NCBI GenBank assembly: GCA_034008185.1
Contig: CM067081.1
Span: 83,596,765-83,660,764, forward strand
DNA from: Gorsachius magnificus
Taxonomy: Eukaryota; Chordata; Aves; Pelecaniformes; Ardeidae
DNA: 64,000 bases
Reading direction: 5' to 3'
Below, one piece after another: positions 47,201 to 59,487 of this stretch (the first letter of the stretch is position 1; the number at the start of each line of letters is the position of its first letter). The position numbers were made by a program, and so were the translations under genes. Below the pieces are notes generated by a model. That model had not been told where the DNA came from and ran no database searches. It saw nothing but the letters and a program-made list of their open reading frames with translations.

Positions 47201-47980
47201 ACCTAAACAAAACCTAGAATGAAAAAGTTACATTTTTAGAGTTCTGAATGGAAGCAGAAATGCATGTTTCTAATTACACTTGCCCAGTGACCATAAAGCT
47301 GGAAAAAGTGTCCAGAAAGTAAAAGAAAAGTGTATTTATCAACCTTGAAGATTTTTATGGACATGAGATAGTGTGGCATGGATAACGGGATGTCATGACT
47401 CACCAAGGATCAATATGCGTAAAAGTGGAGTCTGTGTTTCATAAACTCAGAATTTTTCAATCTATGAAATCTAACAAGCATCCTACAGTATGAGTTTGAA
47501 TTTTTAAAGGATATTAATCCATTTTGTAAATGCACCTAACTACCAGTATTAGGTAAGATCTTTGCCTGGAGTGGGTAAAACCAGAATTTCTAAACGGCTT
47601 TGGAAGAGCAGGGGCAGAACATTTACCTTGAAGGGGGAGTGCCATTCTGAAGGGCAGTCCTGATTTCTTTCCACTAATATATTTTAAGATGATGACAAAT
47701 AATTCCTTCATCTACAAGTAAGGCCAAAATCAAACCCAGAAAGCCCCCAGTCTGTTCTAGTGTACAACCTTGGCAATCTGCCCACATGACTACTTGTAGG
47801 TTTAAATTCTTAGGAACTGGGAACAAAATGCTTCTACCTTCAGGTAGCCAGCTCCATCCGTACAGTGGCTCTTGCATCCTTCACACATGGAACACACAGA
47901 GCTGCTGGGAAGTGGGGAGTTATTCTACAGGATTTTTTGAGTCTTTGATGGGAGATGCACAGTCATTAAATTTAATACCA

Positions 47981-48073
47981 TTTTTTTGGTTGTGGGGGTT
48001 TGTGGGCTTGGGGTTTTTTTGTTTGGTTGTTGTTTTGGGGTTTTTTTGTTGGTTTTGGTTTTTCTTTTTTTTT
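47981..48073 (+). repeat. 93-bp G/T-only tract
   Basis: Over 93 bases the plus strand contains only G and T apart from two C (48007 and 48064) and no A. G-runs of three to five alternate with T-runs of up to seven. It is a low-complexity, strand-asymmetric tract. The minus-strand ORF here (Asn/Gln/Lys/Pro-rich) is only its translation. Confidence 0.9.
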
Positions 48074-48434
48074 AAAAAATGAGTGTATCTGTAAAACAGA
48101 GAGAGAGCCCTGATGGAAACAACATATGGTTTTCTTTATATCAGACACAAGACCTAACTGATTACCTCTGAAGATAATGGGTACGCCATCAGCACTGTTT
48201 GGAAATGTGAGTAGAAGTCTTCTACAAAAGGAGAAGATAAAGTGCTGTGGATTTTTTTTATTGAAAACCAGCTGCCATTGTTTTTGAAGCACAGGGATGC
48301 TCTTTTCTTGTGAGGAGACAGAGAACTGTCTTTCTGTGTAACAGAACTAAACCTACCCATGGAATGCATGATTGTACCTTTCTGAGTACATAGTTTCACC
48401 TTGGACCGAAATTATATACATACACATAAACATT

Positions 48435-48449
48435 CACACACACACACAC
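48435..48449 (+). repeat. Short (CA)n microsatellite
   Basis: A run of about seven CA units lies inside a longer A/C-rich stretch (48418-48455). Confidence 0.8.
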
Positions 48450-49169
48450 CCCTAAACTTCACATGGGAGGAATTTGGAACTAAAGGAAACTGAAATGAAA
48501 CACATCAATAAACCAGTTTTCGTTTACTGTAACCATCGCTTTCCTCGCTTTGACCTTCAATGTCATCAGCCCAATGCCTTCCATGAGTTAATGTGCATCT
48601 TTGCCTTATTCACTGGTGTTGCTGGAAAGATCTTCCTCCGTGGCTTGGCCATAGTTGTGGCGGACACTGCTGACTGAGGCTCTGGAACTGAGATTGAGGC
48701 TCAGGAAGACTTTCTGGCTTCTGCCTGTCTGGGATCTGGCTTTGATTTCTTGTGTTTCCAAAAAAGACTGGGCCAGGGGACTCCTCAGCTTGCTGTAGCC
48801 TTTTCTTCATGGTGCTCTGAAAGCCTTGAGCAGCAGAACAAATCCCTATATCTCAGAAACTGCCGGAGAAATCCATATTTTCATCTTTCTGAGCTGCAGA
48901 AAGCTCAGAAGTGCTTTCCCCCCTTTTTACCTCCTTGCTAAGAGGCAGCAGCTGTGATCAGGCTTGCTGCACTGTTTGGGGTAGCACCCCAACTCTCAGC
49001 ATGGGGCGCGCTGTGGCAAGTGCCCGGCAGAACCATGCACCCCTCTTCTGGGAGTCACCCCCCTTCTATGCACCACTCCAGTCAGGAAAAGGTTTATCAG
49101 GCTTTAAAAACCAGATGCTGGAGGTAAATGCCTATCAAGGGGTAGTTTGCAGGTCCAATTATTTGTTGA

Positions 49170-49191
49170 TTAATTAAACTTCTTTAATTAA
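49170..49191. repeat. Perfect 9-bp inverted repeat, 4-base loop
   Basis: The left arm TTAATTAAA and right arm TTTAATTAA are exact reverse complements separated by CTTC. Each arm contains TTAATTAA, itself palindromic, so the site holds several TAAT homeodomain-type cores. It could form a small AT hairpin. Confidence 0.85.
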
Positions 49192-52100
49192 ATTGAATTC
49201 ATTGCAATAGGAACAGAGAGTAGGCTTCATATGGGCTTGAGTGATATTAACCCCTTACACTAGCACACGACAGCGAGTATTTCAATGTGTCCTGAGAAAA
49301 TGAAAACTTACTGCATACAGGCCATGCAGTTTCCAAAGAAGCAATTTTCAGAAGTTCCCAGGGGTGGGATAGATGAGAAGAAGGATTGAAGCCTAATGAG
49401 AATGTGGCATTTTAAACTCCTTGCATGAGTAAGGCACTGTCCCCCCACCTCTGTAAAATAACTTTCCCCCCACATTCCCCTGCTTGCCTGTCTTTGTTCC
49501 TGGTCCTACCACTGGCGGGACTAGATGCTCTCTCCAGTGTGCCTACAGGTGACTGGCAGCTGGCTAGTTTCTCTTGGGCTCTTTATCCCAACAGTCACCC
49601 AAGATGAGCCAAAACACAGATTTGCACACCCCACCCCACCCCCTTTCCCCTGGTGCCACGGCTGCTCCTTTCAGTGCCCATCCTGCTCCTCATCTTGCTC
49701 TCACCTCCCTGACCCCCATCCCTCCAACTGCAAAGTGCTCAGGAAAACTCCCCAGATGCCTACATGTTAACGCAAAGTAGGAGCAAGGAAAGGATCATCT
49801 CTGGGTTCAACCTGGCCTCTCTTCTGCAAGGACTCTCCCAGGGGATGGGGTGAAATCTGTTCCCACCTGGCCGGTTTCTTAAGTCTCACTCCCGCATGGG
49901 TCCTCCGCTTTCAACAAAACAGGCCCTGGTGGAAAGGCCCTCCTCCCCTTCACCACACTTCTGAGGTGCTCATCCAGTGTGAGGCCTGTGATTCAGCAAG
50001 GGTGGGTTTTGGATGGCTTTTTGTTTCTTGCTGGTCATTCATTGGTGTTTCCTCTGCATGGACTCTTGCTTTGATTTCACCATAGACCTGCAGCCTCTTC
50101 TGCTGCCTGGCCAGGGGAGCTGGCGTATTCTTTTACAGCCGAGACAGCTCTTCTGTTAAGCTCTTCTTCCATTTCAAATATTTATATAGCATCTCTCAGG
50201 TGACTTTGTTTGTCTCGGGCAGCATCTTCAGCTCCTTTACAACGGCTGTTTATGCAAAGTTTCTCCTTGGGGAAGATGCTGAGAAACTGCTCCCACTGCA
50301 TATTTTACTTCAGTTATGACATGGATTTGCTCCCTCTCCTGTGCAATGGCTGTCATGATCAGGGACGCCTTTGTGAATACTTTTCATGCTGAACTGTTTT
50401 ATCTGATTCCTCCTTGGAGAGCATCTTTGCTGCCCCTCAGAGCTGTATTCACTCTGACAGTCTTCCCAATACCATACCTTGGGGGCTGTTAATTTTCAGT
50501 TGTCTTGGTAATGTATGTGTGTTTCAATTCCTTGAGAGTTTCCTCTTATAGGTCCTAATCCTTCTCACTCAGGGTTTGCACCCAGTGAAGAACCCAGGTT
50601 TGCATCAAATGCCAGACAAAGGAAATCTCCAAAGGAAGAACTGCAAAAACATACGTGTTCTGAAAATCGTCCTCCAGACCCTGCCTGACCACCCAGCCAA
50701 ATCTGTGTAGGTTCCACTGATGCTCAATATACTCCAGAAAAATCAGCAAAGCAGCCTCCAAATTAGATAAGAAGAAACAGGCTTTACTTCCACTTGCCAG
50801 ATGAAATGTCAGGGAGAAAAAATGATAATGTTATTGCTAGGAAGTATTCATGATCATTAAAAAAACAGTAGGAGGCTGAAGAAATGTGAACTGAGTGACT
50901 GTGCAAGAGGAGAAAGCAGCCGTAAGCAACCCAGAAGTCCTTCCTTACCTCATCAGGGCATCAGTTTCCTGATGCACAAATTCTATAGTCAGACCCTGAG
51001 GATCTAATCCTCCAAGTCAGTTGTCACAACTAATCTATTTCCATGATTTCACTTTTAATCCAGTGTCTCAGCAGCCAAACAGTACAACTGGAACCTAGTT
51101 TGCCCTGAGTGGGTGTTAAGGACTAAATGCTGGTTTTGGTAATTCACTGAGAAGCGCTGCCATGGGGGCCGAGCTGATGGGGGACAGGGTCCTTTGGGTT
51201 TCCAGAAGGAGAAAAGGGGTCTGGAAAACATGAAGCAGGTCTATGACCATTACCAGCAGTTATCTGGTAATGCTGTTTATTCAGCCTGATTATTTGTGAA
51301 ATTTTGGGCAGCAACTTTCTGAGGCCGTATTGACCTTTGGTATCTAAAACGTATACTTGAGCTACATGTTTAGATGCCTTTGATGATCAATGAAGCAACC
51401 AGGCAAAACTAGATCAGATGAAAAGTGCAAAATATCCAAGACCTGTTGGATGAATATTACTTTCTTTAACTGTCATCAGTAGAGAGTCCACCTTTGGTTA
51501 GAAGATAAGAAGCCCATCCTAGCTGCGAAATACCTTTATCTCTGTAAAGATGCTAGAGAATGAATGTTCTGTTCCCTGGACTTTTGGTACAGCTGTTGTG
51601 CATGAATGGTCATCTGACCAACTTTTAGTGATTACTCAAGCATTTAAAAGAACAGTTTATGTAAAAAGAGATGCTCTGATGAAGAATACCCTTAGGTTAG
51701 AGAGCTGACATAAACTGAACAAGCAGCCCAGCTCAGGCTCACCAAGCTGTGCCAACCCCATTTGACCCCAGAGGGTTCTTAAACTTGGGGTCAGGAGACC
51801 TGTGGCTCAGGGTTGGTAACCAAGCCTAAGGGAAGGTGAAGCAGGGCATCAAAACCAGCAGTCCAGTACACAGTAACGCGGTTGTTACTGGTACATGCAC
51901 AGGAGACAGATCCACTTTGGCCGTATTTTCACTAGTTTACCTGACCTAAACATCAGGCTGAAATTTTTCTTAGTTTCTCAACACTTCCCCTCCTGCCACT
52001 TCTCACCCCCAATTTGCTTCCCTGTCCTTCTCTTTCCTAGGCACACCAGTTCCTTTCCCTGGTACGGAGAGGTCATGGAGGGGCTGAACAGATGGAAATC

Positions 52101-53120
52101 ATCTCAGCTTCTCTGATCTGTTCAGTCCTTTTGCAGTTTACAAACATGTTCAGTGAGGTTTCTCAGGCAACATGTAAGCCGAAACCACCCACCAAAGCCA
52201 GGTTTCTGCTGAAGTTCAGGGAGACCCCTGCCTACACCAGCCTGCCCCTGCCTAAGCCCTGCAACAGGCTGGAGATTTGCACAGCTTGCATGGGGTAACC
52301 ACGGGATCCCAGCTGTGGACATCTCTCCCCCCTGCAGTCCCCGCTGCCGGGCACAGGACTGGCAGTCATCACAGGAATGATTTCTAAAGCACCTCCATTT
52401 GAGGTTGTCCCAGTTAGTGTGGACGCCGTTGGAATAGCTACCAAAATTCAGCAGATGAGGAGAAAACAACACTGACTGTCTTAAATGTCACGGGAGACAA
52501 ACCCATAGGATGATTTTTCATTTCATCTTTATTCCATCTTTGGTATTGCCTTCACTGAAGCTGGTGGAAGCTGCAGGCATCCTGCGCATTTTAAAACCAA
52601 GCAACTTTATTTTAGCCCACGGACACAGAGGCTGGGTGATACGCCTTTACATTCTGAGTTACTCTAAAGCCTTCTGCATTCAGTGAAAATGTTCTAACTA
52701 GACTTTTTTTGAAAAGGCAGATTTGCAAAAGACTAGGCTATGTATAAAAACTAAGCAGAAGTTAGAACCATAATATCGATGTATCAATACTTTTTCCAGC
52801 ATGGGGTTTTTTTTGTTTGTTTTGAAAAATAATCTAGTATTTCATTGGTATTTAATAACCTCAAGTGAAGGGACCTCTCTCCATTTTGAGAAACAGCCTA
52901 GTAGATGTCAGCTTCAGGCAAATTTCTCCTCATGTTTCTCTTGGGTTTTTTGCCACTTTCTCTATAACCCCTCTTTAAACAATTCTGTCATCTTTATTGT
53001 CCTCTTGGTCTTTCACACTCTTTAATGTAAAAATCTAGTTTGATCACATCTCACACACATATTAAAAAAAATAATTTGGCACTCCTCAAAGTATCCTCAA
53101 AATCATACCTTGATGTATAA

Positions 53121-53667
53121 AATCATAGAATCATAGAATCATTTAGGTTGGAAAAGACCTTTAAGATCATCAAGCCCAACCATTAACCTAACCCTGTCAT
53201 CCCACCACTAAACCATGGCCCTAAGCACCTTGTCTGCCTGGCTTTTAAATACCTTCAGGGATGGGGACTCAACCACTTCCCTGGGCAGCCCGTTCCAGAG
53301 CCTGACAACCCTTTCTGTGAAGAAATTTCTCCTAATGTCTAACCTAAACCTGCCCTGGCACAACTTCAGACCATTTCCCCTCATCCTATCGCCCATTACC
53401 AGGGAGAAGAGGCTGACCCCCACCTCACTACAGCCTCCTTTCAGGCCGTTGTAGAGGGCGATAAGGTCTCCCCTCAGCCCAGGTCAACCCCTCTTCTCCA
53501 GACTAAACAACCCCAGTTCCCTCAGCCGCTCCTCATGAGACTTGTGCTCCAAACCCCTCATCAGCTTTGTGGCTCTCCTATGGACATGCTCCAGCAACGC
53601 AACGTCTTTCTTGTAGTGAGGGGCCCAAAACTGTACACAGTATTTGAGGTGCAGCCTCACCAGTATG
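53121..53667 (-). mobile_element. CR1 LINE, 5'-truncated copy
   Basis: This minus-strand CR1 is about 550 bp. The plus strand begins AATCATAGAATCATAGAATC and GGTTGGAAAAGACC, almost identical to the ends at 4352 and 19457. Its minus frames encode the ORF2 C-terminus: [39 protein letters not shown], then after a small insertion near 53479-53490 that breaks the frame, [12 protein letters not shown] and [17 protein letters not shown]1 similarity ends at about 53667 (CCTCACCAGT, then unique DNA), the 5' truncation point. It is non-functional. Confidence 0.95.
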
Positions 53668-56600
53668 ACATATACTTGCTGCTTCTGTGCTTTCATTAGT
53701 ATTCCTTCCCTCTGGAGCGCTAGCCCTTTTTGTTCTGTTTCTCTGAATTCCGTCTGGTTTCCTGAACTTTTCTGGACAATAAAACAGATACCACTGAGAG
53801 CTGTGGGCCACAGGGACGTTTTCCAACATCACACAGAAAGCAGCTGCCCTGCCCTTGCCAAGCTGCTCAGACACAGCTGTAAATTATCCTGTCCATTTTT
53901 GTTGCCGCTTGTTTTCCCATCAGATTTGAGTTCCCTAAGTGGGGACAGCTAGGAGGGGCTGCTTATTTTCTAACCAAAGGTGGACTCTCTGTAGAAGAAA
54001 ATTACAGCAAGTGGGATTCATCCAACAGGTCTTGGACATTTGCAGTACGCACTTTTAATCTGATCTACTTTTGCCTGTTTCCTCCATTGACTATCAAAGG
54101 CACCTGAATATTTAGCTCGAGCATAAGTTTTAGATACTAAAAGTTAACACAGTTAATAAATATGCTGACAATTTCCATGCTTCATCTTTTCCTGGGACAG
54201 CTCCATTCTGGCTATCGTTTCCCCCAGCTGTCTCTTTACACGACGCATTACCTCCTTCATCTGCTGGAGCTGAACCAGTGTGGTACCTGCAGCATCAACA
54301 CTGGGAAAAATGCCTCTCTGCCCCAGCTCAGATGCTTTCTCCTCTTCCCTTTCCTTCCTTGCATTGTTTCACAGCTCCTCTCTACTCCTGACTTGAAAAT
54401 CTGTTACCTCTTATCCATGGCAAAAAGGGGAAGGAGAATTGATTAGCTCGGTTGGTTGAAGTTTGATTCCTCTTAATTACAGAGGGGTCAACATAGTTTT
54501 GTTTGAAAAGGTAGTGCCTGGCTAAAAATTGTCCCTTGACAGCCTGAGGGGGATTCAGCCAGATGACCACAGTCTTCTACATAGGTGCTTGCTGTCTAAT
54601 CTTCCACTATGGTCAAGGGAGAAAAGCCGGCAATTCTCCTAATCCTAAAGGAAATATCTAAAACAGATGATGAAGGGCCCCTAGTGTAACTAGTGTTGGT
54701 ACCTGAAGTTAAGCGAGATCATCTCACCTCAGCTGTCTTTAAGCATCATATAGAGAGGTTGTATTCAAGAGGAAAATGTTTTAAATAGTAACTTGAGCAG
54801 CATTTCACCAGATATAAATCCATTCTTACTGTTTACCCTCTTGCTCATTGTTTGAATTTCTCTCAGGCGAGACAAGCAGTTTCATTTTGCCTACAGTAAA
54901 TCTCTCTTTGCAGCTCTGGTGCATGCTAGCACCCTGCTGTAATGCTGCCATCCAGGAGATGTTGCTGCTTTTCCTCCCTGCCCATAAGGTTCATTTCCTT
55001 CGCCCCCTCTCTGAACAGAGTGCTGTCTGCTTTGGATTCACCATCCGTGGTTCCTACAGGAACGGTATTTTGAGGCAAAATTCACTCAGGATGTAATGCT
55101 CAGAAATTCTTATGGAAATTGTCAAAACAGTGTGGGGCTCTTGCCCGCAGGACAGAGCCTAAATGCCCTTGTTATTCCGGAGCCTTTCAGACAAGTGCTT
55201 TTCCTGCATAACGATGCTTGCTGGAAAGGGCATCAGAGTCACTGGGGGAAAGGAATAAGCTGAACCAAATTCTGTCCTGGTGGAGTATGAAGAAGCCCCA
55301 CTGATTTTATATGTTTTTAACAGGGTTTAGCTGAATGCTGCTGGCAGGAACGCATTCCCTGGGGTGGCTGAGTAAAATCAGGTTGAACCCTTACTTCTTT
55401 AGCTGAAGAGACAGTAGTAATAAACTGGTACTGATGGCAGGGAGAAGAAAATGCAGGCAAACACGGATTATACTTTTGCCTTAAAATTTGAAGCCAGGCA
55501 CTTTGCACTTGCCTTTTCTATTACTTGGAGTCCCCTATAATTGATCTGCTGTCAGAAAAATTCAGTTTGCTGCTGCTAGGCATGAGGAGCATCTACAGGG
55601 AGCTACTAAAGTAGCACCTGTCTTCCTGGCAAAGACTGGAGCCAGCAAGAAATACATTTTCCAGCTCAGCCACTGACTTCTTGAGTACCCACGGGGAAGT
55701 GGAGCTGAAGAGGGGTTAAGTAGGGATAAAATACATTTGCAAAGCACTTGAGAGCTGTGTAAATGCTAATTGTGGGCTGCTGCATGGCCTGTGGCTTAGG
55801 TGGCTGCCTTCTGCTTTCAGCATGCCACCTCTCTGCAAGTGGGCATCTTGTCTCTGCTCAGGGACCAGCTGAACAGCCTCTTGCCTCCGGATGTTTTTTT
55901 CTGCCTTGAGTGTTGTGACTGAAAAAGCGGAAAACTTCTGTGCCTTTTGGATGGCAGAGCTCACCTCCTGCCGGCAGCCCATGGTGTGCGTTACCATGTT
56001 GGCCCAGTACGGCGATCCTCTTCTGTAGAGGAGCCAGGGCAGTTGTTTCAACTGAAAGCTGACCAGAGGAAACAGGCTTCTCGGGGTCTGCAAGTGTCTG
56101 TGTTGCTCTTGGCTCTGTCGCTAAGTGGCTGTAAACACGGCAGGACATCTCTGTTTTCTAGAAGGGCTACTGCAGTTTAGAGGGGTAAGACTGGGAAGTC
56201 ACATTTCAGATCCTGCTCACTGTAGTATAGACCCAGATATGGACTGTCGAATGCTGAGGTCTGTTTTACTTTACTCTGTCCTTGTGTACTCCTTGAGTAT
56301 GATCCCCTCCAGGCTGGATGAGGTAGTCATCCCCTTGGCTCTCTGTGGCTAGCTGGATGCACCAAAGACACTTGTGTTTGTTTCTCTCTCAAACACCTCT
56401 CACTCCTACCTCATGGCAAGCATCGGAGTTGACATTTAACTTTTGAGCACTGAAGGCCTATCTTCCTTTTTTTCAGGCAGGAATTTGGAGGAATTTGTTT
56501 ATTTGTGCAGACTGGCATATATCTGGTAGCTCCAGACACATCCTTAGCACACACGCTGGCTGACTGTGCTCTGCAAGGGCAGCAAAGCTAACACTTGCAG

Positions 56601-57160
56601 TAAACATCAGCCAGCCTCTGGGCATAATGTGTGAGCTGTGGGAGCTTAAATCCCTGTGTCCTCTCTCTGCATGCCCAGACCATCTATAGGGTAGTGCAGA
56701 CATATCCCCAAAGCTTTGGATTTGTTGCATGTGTTCTGCAAAGGGCATATTCATGATTTCCTAGCAAATGTTTGCAGTATTTAGCTGTGATGGTCTAGGG
56801 ATACAGGCAGGGCAAAGATCGTAGGTAGAGAGAGCACGCTATACTCGATTAGCTGTCAGAGCTGAACAAGCTCTCTGGGGCATAAGCCCTTCTTGAGGTC
56901 TGCAGTAGAAGCAACTGCTCTAGTCTAGCGACTGTTCTCTTAATTAGGTATTTACCAATTAGATTACCTCTGACAAAGGAATTGTTGGCACCCTGAAACT
57001 ATGGATGATCTCTATGAGTGTGCGGTGGGTTCCTGTCTTAAGCGACTGTAACCAGAGCACAGCTGCAGATGTTAGACTGAGCTACTGTCCTTAAGGTATT
57101 GTCCTCAGGTAAGGGTGCCTTGAAGCATGTGGTGAAATATTCCTTGAGTCCAGGGGTTCA
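53668..57160. other. Unassigned DNA, no supported gene
   Basis: No exon, RNA gene or repeat family is recognised. ORFs of up to 125 codons (55716-56093 minus) overlap others on the opposite strand (55947-56180 plus) and show no family features. Confidence 0.5.
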
Positions 57161-57214
57161 GAAGGGAAGGGAAGGGAAGGGAAGGGAAGGGAAGGGAAGG
57201 GAAGGGAAGGGAAG
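57161..57214 (+). repeat. (GAAGG)n pentanucleotide microsatellite
   Basis: 54 bp of perfect GAAGG repeats, nearly eleven units and all purine on the plus strand. Such homopurine tracts can adopt triplex (H-DNA) structure. The perfect array is likely length-variable between individuals. Confidence 0.97.
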
Positions 57215-59432
57215 CTGCCTTAACTTTTGTGAGAGTGAAATACTTATATTGCATAGGAGGACTGAGGACAGATGTTTATCTTTTCAATACCTTCACACTC
57301 ATAAATTCAGCATACTTATTTGTAAAACTACTGGATGGCATTTAACATTGGGAACAATAGTGTGTATTATCTAGAACACAGGGACTCTTGCATTAGGATG
57401 CAGATTCCAGTACAAATACTGCAGATATTTGTCCAAACCCAATATTTAGCTAAAGGAGTGTGAAAATAACTAATTAGACATGTGACTGTTTTAGCTCACG
57501 CCCATCAAAGGTTTAGAGAGGACTGATGTCACTTAAGCGTCTAAACTCTTCCGAGTTTTCTTCTCCTTTTTAAAAGCTTTTCTTTAAATTTCGCTTCCAT
57601 GCTTTTGGTATCAGATATTGTTTACCAGCTCTAGGTACAAACTCACTTTAAAAATAATCTGTTTACAGAACCACATCTTGATATTTCTGTATTCTTATCA
57701 GGAGGAGAAAGGTATTGTGTATTTGCTCTACTTTATCAGCAGAACCATAAATCAGCAAAGCCGTTATTAATGCTGAATAAATATACTGACAGTGCTGGTG
57801 TGCATCTCAGTTCGAAATCAGACTTTAAAGTATTCAGCTGATGTTTTTATTATTGAGACCAAGCTGAATAGAAATACTTATGAAAATTTTTATATAGAGA
57901 ATTCTAGACTCAAGTTCACTGACATTCAGTACACAATCCTCTAATGCCGCTAACTGTACAGAGACAGTCAGCAAACACATTGCCTATCAATCACCTCATG
58001 GAAACCGACCATGTACCTAATTTTCTTTGTTAATTACTATGGGTAAGTTGGGTGGGATATATGGGAGGGGAGACAGAATTCATGTATGTTAATTTTATTA
58101 TCAGCTTTTTTTCTCTACTCCTGTCATTTAGAGATATCCTATCACATGGTGCACCTTGTTTCATGAAGAAGAGGTAAGGAAGGAATTAATAAAGTATCAT
58201 TTCTCTTTACACAGGTCACCTTTACCTTCAGGGATGTCACCGGTACCTGATTTTCCTGCCAGGGTTAAGGTCTCTCTAAGCTTCTTTAAAGGGTGCTGTA
58301 GCAGGTGTCCATTTATCTACTGATCACTTGGAAACAGTCTTTTTAGGAAACTCCTTATATTAGGCTCATTCATTTAGGCTGTTCAAATAGTTACCTAAAC
58401 AAATAAATGGATTATCTAGATTGTGTTTCATTCCATGGTTGTGTCTCATGTCCTTATAAATAAATCTGCTTTGACAGGAGAGAAGTCATGAGGCTATTTT
58501 TAACACATCTGAGCAATTGAATCCCCATGGTAGCTTAAAGGTTATACTTATTTATTTATCTTTTGAGCAGCCAGGCTACATCTAAATGGTGAGAACTGGG
58601 AATGCTTCTCCATTTATGTATGGATACATATGTGGGTGATATCCTGGCTTCACCTCAGGATGATACTCAAATATATCCCTTCCTTCTTTTCCCCTTAAGA
58701 TTATTTTGTAAGAGAAAGGCCTTTTCTCTGTCTGTACAAAGGGAATTACCCTCACAATAGGTTTTGAGAGAAGGTCCTAATATTCTACAGCCAAGGAATA
58801 AATATCAGTATTGAATAACAGTGCTTATAATTATGTATTAGTGTGATATATTTTATTCTATTGTGTTAATTGGTTTTATTTTGAAAAATTGAAATATTGT
58901 TAAAGGCAAGTTTATTATTTCATAGTTTTCAGTCTAATTCTCCATCATGTAAGAATGACAATGAGTTTATCTCAGCTAGCATTCTGCATTAGCCATGGAA
59001 GTTAAGATCCTCAGGATCTTCTAAAATTAACAGAATGATGTTGTTTACTCGCTGCACAGACCTATGCTGCAGGTTTTTTTATAGAAGAGAGTCCCAGCAT
59101 GTCTAAGGATAAAAGAGGTCTAAAACCAAGGCAGTTGCTTTTACCTGGAAGCTTCTGTAAATTTGCAAATGTCATATACTTGCATGAAATGAAGAACAAA
59201 TCTTGTAGAGAGAGATATTTATAATAAAGGATTTGCAAACCTTATAAGCAATTATAGAAATTAATATCAATAGGAAATGTGTACACACATGTAAGCAGCT
59301 ACTCTCCAGCCATGTAAATAGCTATTGAAAGAATGTAAACAAAAGTAGAAATTATATTCAGTCCTGGTTTTGGCTTGCCTGTGTTAAATGAATAAGCATT
59401 TCAGTTGGATGGAAAGACCATAATTCATACTT
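57215..59432. other. Unassigned AT-rich unique DNA
   Basis: No gene or known repeat is recognised between the two pentanucleotide microsatellites. About 57540-58150 is AT-rich, has no low-complexity runs and carries no transposon motifs, so it is a reasonable place to look for conserved non-coding DNA. Confidence 0.4.
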
Positions 59433-59487
59433 TCTCCTCTCCTCTCCTCTCCTCTCCTCTCCTCTCCTCTCCTCTCCTCTCCTCTCC
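59433..59487 (+). repeat. (TCTCC)11 pentanucleotide microsatellite
   Basis: Eleven perfect TCTCC units (55 bp), all pyrimidine on the plus strand. The motif is not a rotation or complement of the GAAGG array 2.2 kb upstream, so the two arose independently. Confidence 0.97.

Larger units (their letters stand above)
39582..53120. other. Unassigned DNA with small repeats, no supported gene
   Basis: About 13.5 kb without a recognisable gene, RNA or transposon. AT-rich runs occur at about 42095-42175 and 45548-45580. Small repeats are listed separately (22-bp duplication at 44197, G/T tract at 47981, CA repeat near 48435, hairpin at 49170). ORFs of up to 116 codons (52122-52472 minus) show no family features. 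The sequence is compatible with a long intron or intergenic region. Confidence 0.5.

Noticed and set aside
48154..48399. Minus-strand ORF with Ser/Lys-rich start
   Set aside because: Short, no family resemblance, and it overlaps another frame fed by the G/T tract.
54690..54735. Short stretch recalling 5S rRNA (CCTGAAGTTAAGCGAG)
   Set aside because: Only about 15 bases resemble the 5S internal region. The flanks do not follow the rest of the gene, so this is chance or at best unprovable.
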